A stretch of 64,000 nt of DNA, from NCBI RefSeq assembly GCF_000745965.1, contig NZ_JQKI01000017.1, positions 1 to 64,000 on the forward strand. The letters run 5' to 3'. Both the position numbers and the translations under genes were made by a program. Below the pieces are notes generated by a model. It had not been told where the DNA came from, did not search any database, and was given only the letters and a program-made list of their open reading frames with translations. This stretch comes from Edaphobacter aggregans DSM 19364 (GTDB taxonomy: Bacteria; Acidobacteriota; Terriglobia; Terriglobales; Acidobacteriaceae). Shown piece after piece: positions 63,065-64,000 of the stretch; position 1 is the stretch's first letter; every line of letters begins with the position of its first letter.

Positions 63065-64000
63065 TCAATGAGCCTGCCCGAGGGTCTTTATATTTTGCAG
63101 TGTGTCTTCATCGTTCGGCTTCAGTTCGAGGACTTTCTTGTAGAGAACAAGGGCAAGATCCCCGCGACCTGCCTGTTGGAAAAGCATGGCAAGATCATAG
63201 TAAGGAACAGGGTCTTTGCTCTTCAAATCGATTGCCGATGCAAATTGGTGTGCAGCGTCGTTCGATCTTTTCTCTTTGAGGTAGAGCACGCCTAGATTCA
63301 CATGGGCTGCACTACTGGCCGGATCGAGTTGTAGCACCCGTTGGTATGTAGTTTCTGCCTCGCTCAAAGCGCCGGCGCCCTGGTAAGCTGCCCCACTGTT
63401 CAACAGGACGGCAATATCTTTCGGATTCTGTACGAGAGCCTGCTTGTACGCCGCCTGGGCAGCCTGGAATAAATCAAGCTGTAGGTAGACATCTCCCAGG
63501 CTTGCGAAGGCATGAGGGAAATTTCTGTCCACCTGAAGTACGCGGTTGTACTCTGTAAGCGCTCCATGGAGGTCTCCTCGCTCACGCAGCGAGAAAGCGA
63601 GATTGTATCGAACGGATGGACTTTGTGGCGTCGCCTGCAACGAGTTCTGGTAAAGGCGGACTGGGTCGGACCAATCTGCCACCCGCAGCGTAGTCCTGTA
63701 AATATTCCATACGCCCCAGACCGCTATGAACATCATCAAGAGATTGCGAAGTCGTGGCTGACTTGGAATGGAGCACACGGCAATAACGGCTGTGACGATT
63801 CCGATTGAGGCGAGATAGGTGAAGCGCTCCGCCACCCCCTGATAGCTCATGAGCAGGCAAAAAGGCGCGATGCAAATTGCGAACCATGTGAGGCCGCCAA
63901 GAAGCGCAGGATTGCTCCGACGGCGGAGCACGGCATAACTAAGCGTAAGGGCAAAGCACAACATCCCAACAATCAGCCATCGATATGGCTGGCTTGGGGA
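63065..64000 (-). CDS. Membrane protein with C-terminal TPR repeats (5' end outside window)
   Basis: The frame is open to the window edge, so the start is missing and at least 311 residues are visible. Two or more membrane helices (LTLSYAVLRRR region, LTWFAICIAPFCLLM, LLMMFIAVWGVWNIY) with YQGVAERFTYLASIG between them match O-mannosyl/TMTC-like membrane proteins. At least five TPR units follow, with signatures such as VRYNLAFSLRERGDLHGAL, AFASLGDVYLQLDLFQAA and AHVNLGVLYLKEKRSNDAA. It may be a glycosyltransferase-like or assembly protein. Confidence 0.85.
   Translation of the reverse strand, partial: SPSQPYRWLIVGMLCFALTLSYAVLRRRSNPALLGGLTWFAICIAPFCLLMSYQGVAERFTYLASIGIVTAVIAVCSIPSQPRLRNLLMMFIAVWGVWNIYRTTLRVADWSDPVRLYQNSLQATPQSPSVRYNLAFSLRERGDLHGALTEYNRVLQVDRNFPHAFASLGDVYLQLDLFQAAQAAYKQALVQNPKDIAVLLNSGAAYQGAGALSEAETTYQRVLQLDPASSAAHVNLGVLYLKEKRSNDAAHQFASAIDLKSKDPVPYYDLAMLFQQAGRGDLALVLYKKVLELKPNDEDTLQNIKTLGQAH

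Overview
This GC-rich window of about 64 kb looks like chromosome of a soil acidobacterium of the Terriglobia type (Granulicella, Edaphobacter and Terriglobus relatives). The clues are a very long TonB-dependent receptor with an N-terminal carboxypeptidase-regulatory-like domain, a paired family of exported LPDSPG/DPRYY proteins, short dispersed intergenic repeats that I recall from such genomes, and lipid A genes that indicate a diderm envelope. Genus is inference from protein style, not from an rRNA gene.

Layout. 1-1.7 kb: a decayed IS110 element next to tRNA-Pro(GGG). 1.8-5.7 kb (minus): yggX, RNase R and a secreted protein. 5.7-13.6 kb: tyrosyl-tRNA synthetase, small housekeeping proteins, an SDR enzyme, the fabZ-lpxA-lpxI lipid A operon and an exported peroxiredoxin. 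13.7-19.5 kb: a histone H1-like protein with acidic head and basic tail, MltD-type transglycosylase, LepA and an OmpH/Skp chaperone. 19.5-22.7 kb: a 1.1 kb gene-free stretch, a disordered protein ending in a degenerate receiver domain, and a frameshifted glycosyltransferase. 22.7-31.8 kb: HIT protein, M48 protease, an exported TldD/TldE-like pair, RlpA, and two tandem acidobacterial exported proteins. 32-34.2 kb: a radical SAM enzyme resembling tetraether/membrane-spanning-lipid synthases. 34.4-39 kb: a sortase next to its probable LPKTG substrate, then DoxX-like, RidA and DUF882 proteins. 39.2-47.3 kb: YceH, a five-PAS histidine kinase facing a GAF-PP2C phosphatase, and a PiuC/siderophore-receptor iron operon. 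47.9-50.4 kb: a Ro60/Rsr (TROVE) gene preceded by a dense array of tRNA-sized RNA candidates and a small Cys-rich protein. 50.4-64 kb: the giant TonB receptor, gyrA, an AT-rich OLD-family nuclease, PEBP and membrane proteins, an amidohydrolase remnant, and a TPR membrane protein cut by the window edge.

The most unusual region is the Rsr locus. Four copies of an element of the form RGTGGYGWAGA...AGTTACTTCGAC lie upstream of, and between, the small protein gene and rsr. Three of the copies sit inside perfect or near-perfect closing stems of 7 to 10 pairs, giving RNAs of 72 to 88 nt, and the last carries a true T-arm. This reads as a family of Y RNA-like, tRNA-mimicking partners for the Ro ring. 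Second in interest are the sortase/LPKTG pair in a diderm and the Tes/Mss-like radical SAM enzyme, which may make the membrane-spanning iso-diabolic acid lipids of acidobacteria.

No CRISPR array, rRNA gene or prophage was seen. Broken genes are the IS110 transposase, one glycosyltransferase and one amidohydrolase tail. The many long reading frames antisense to GC-rich genes were treated as shadows.
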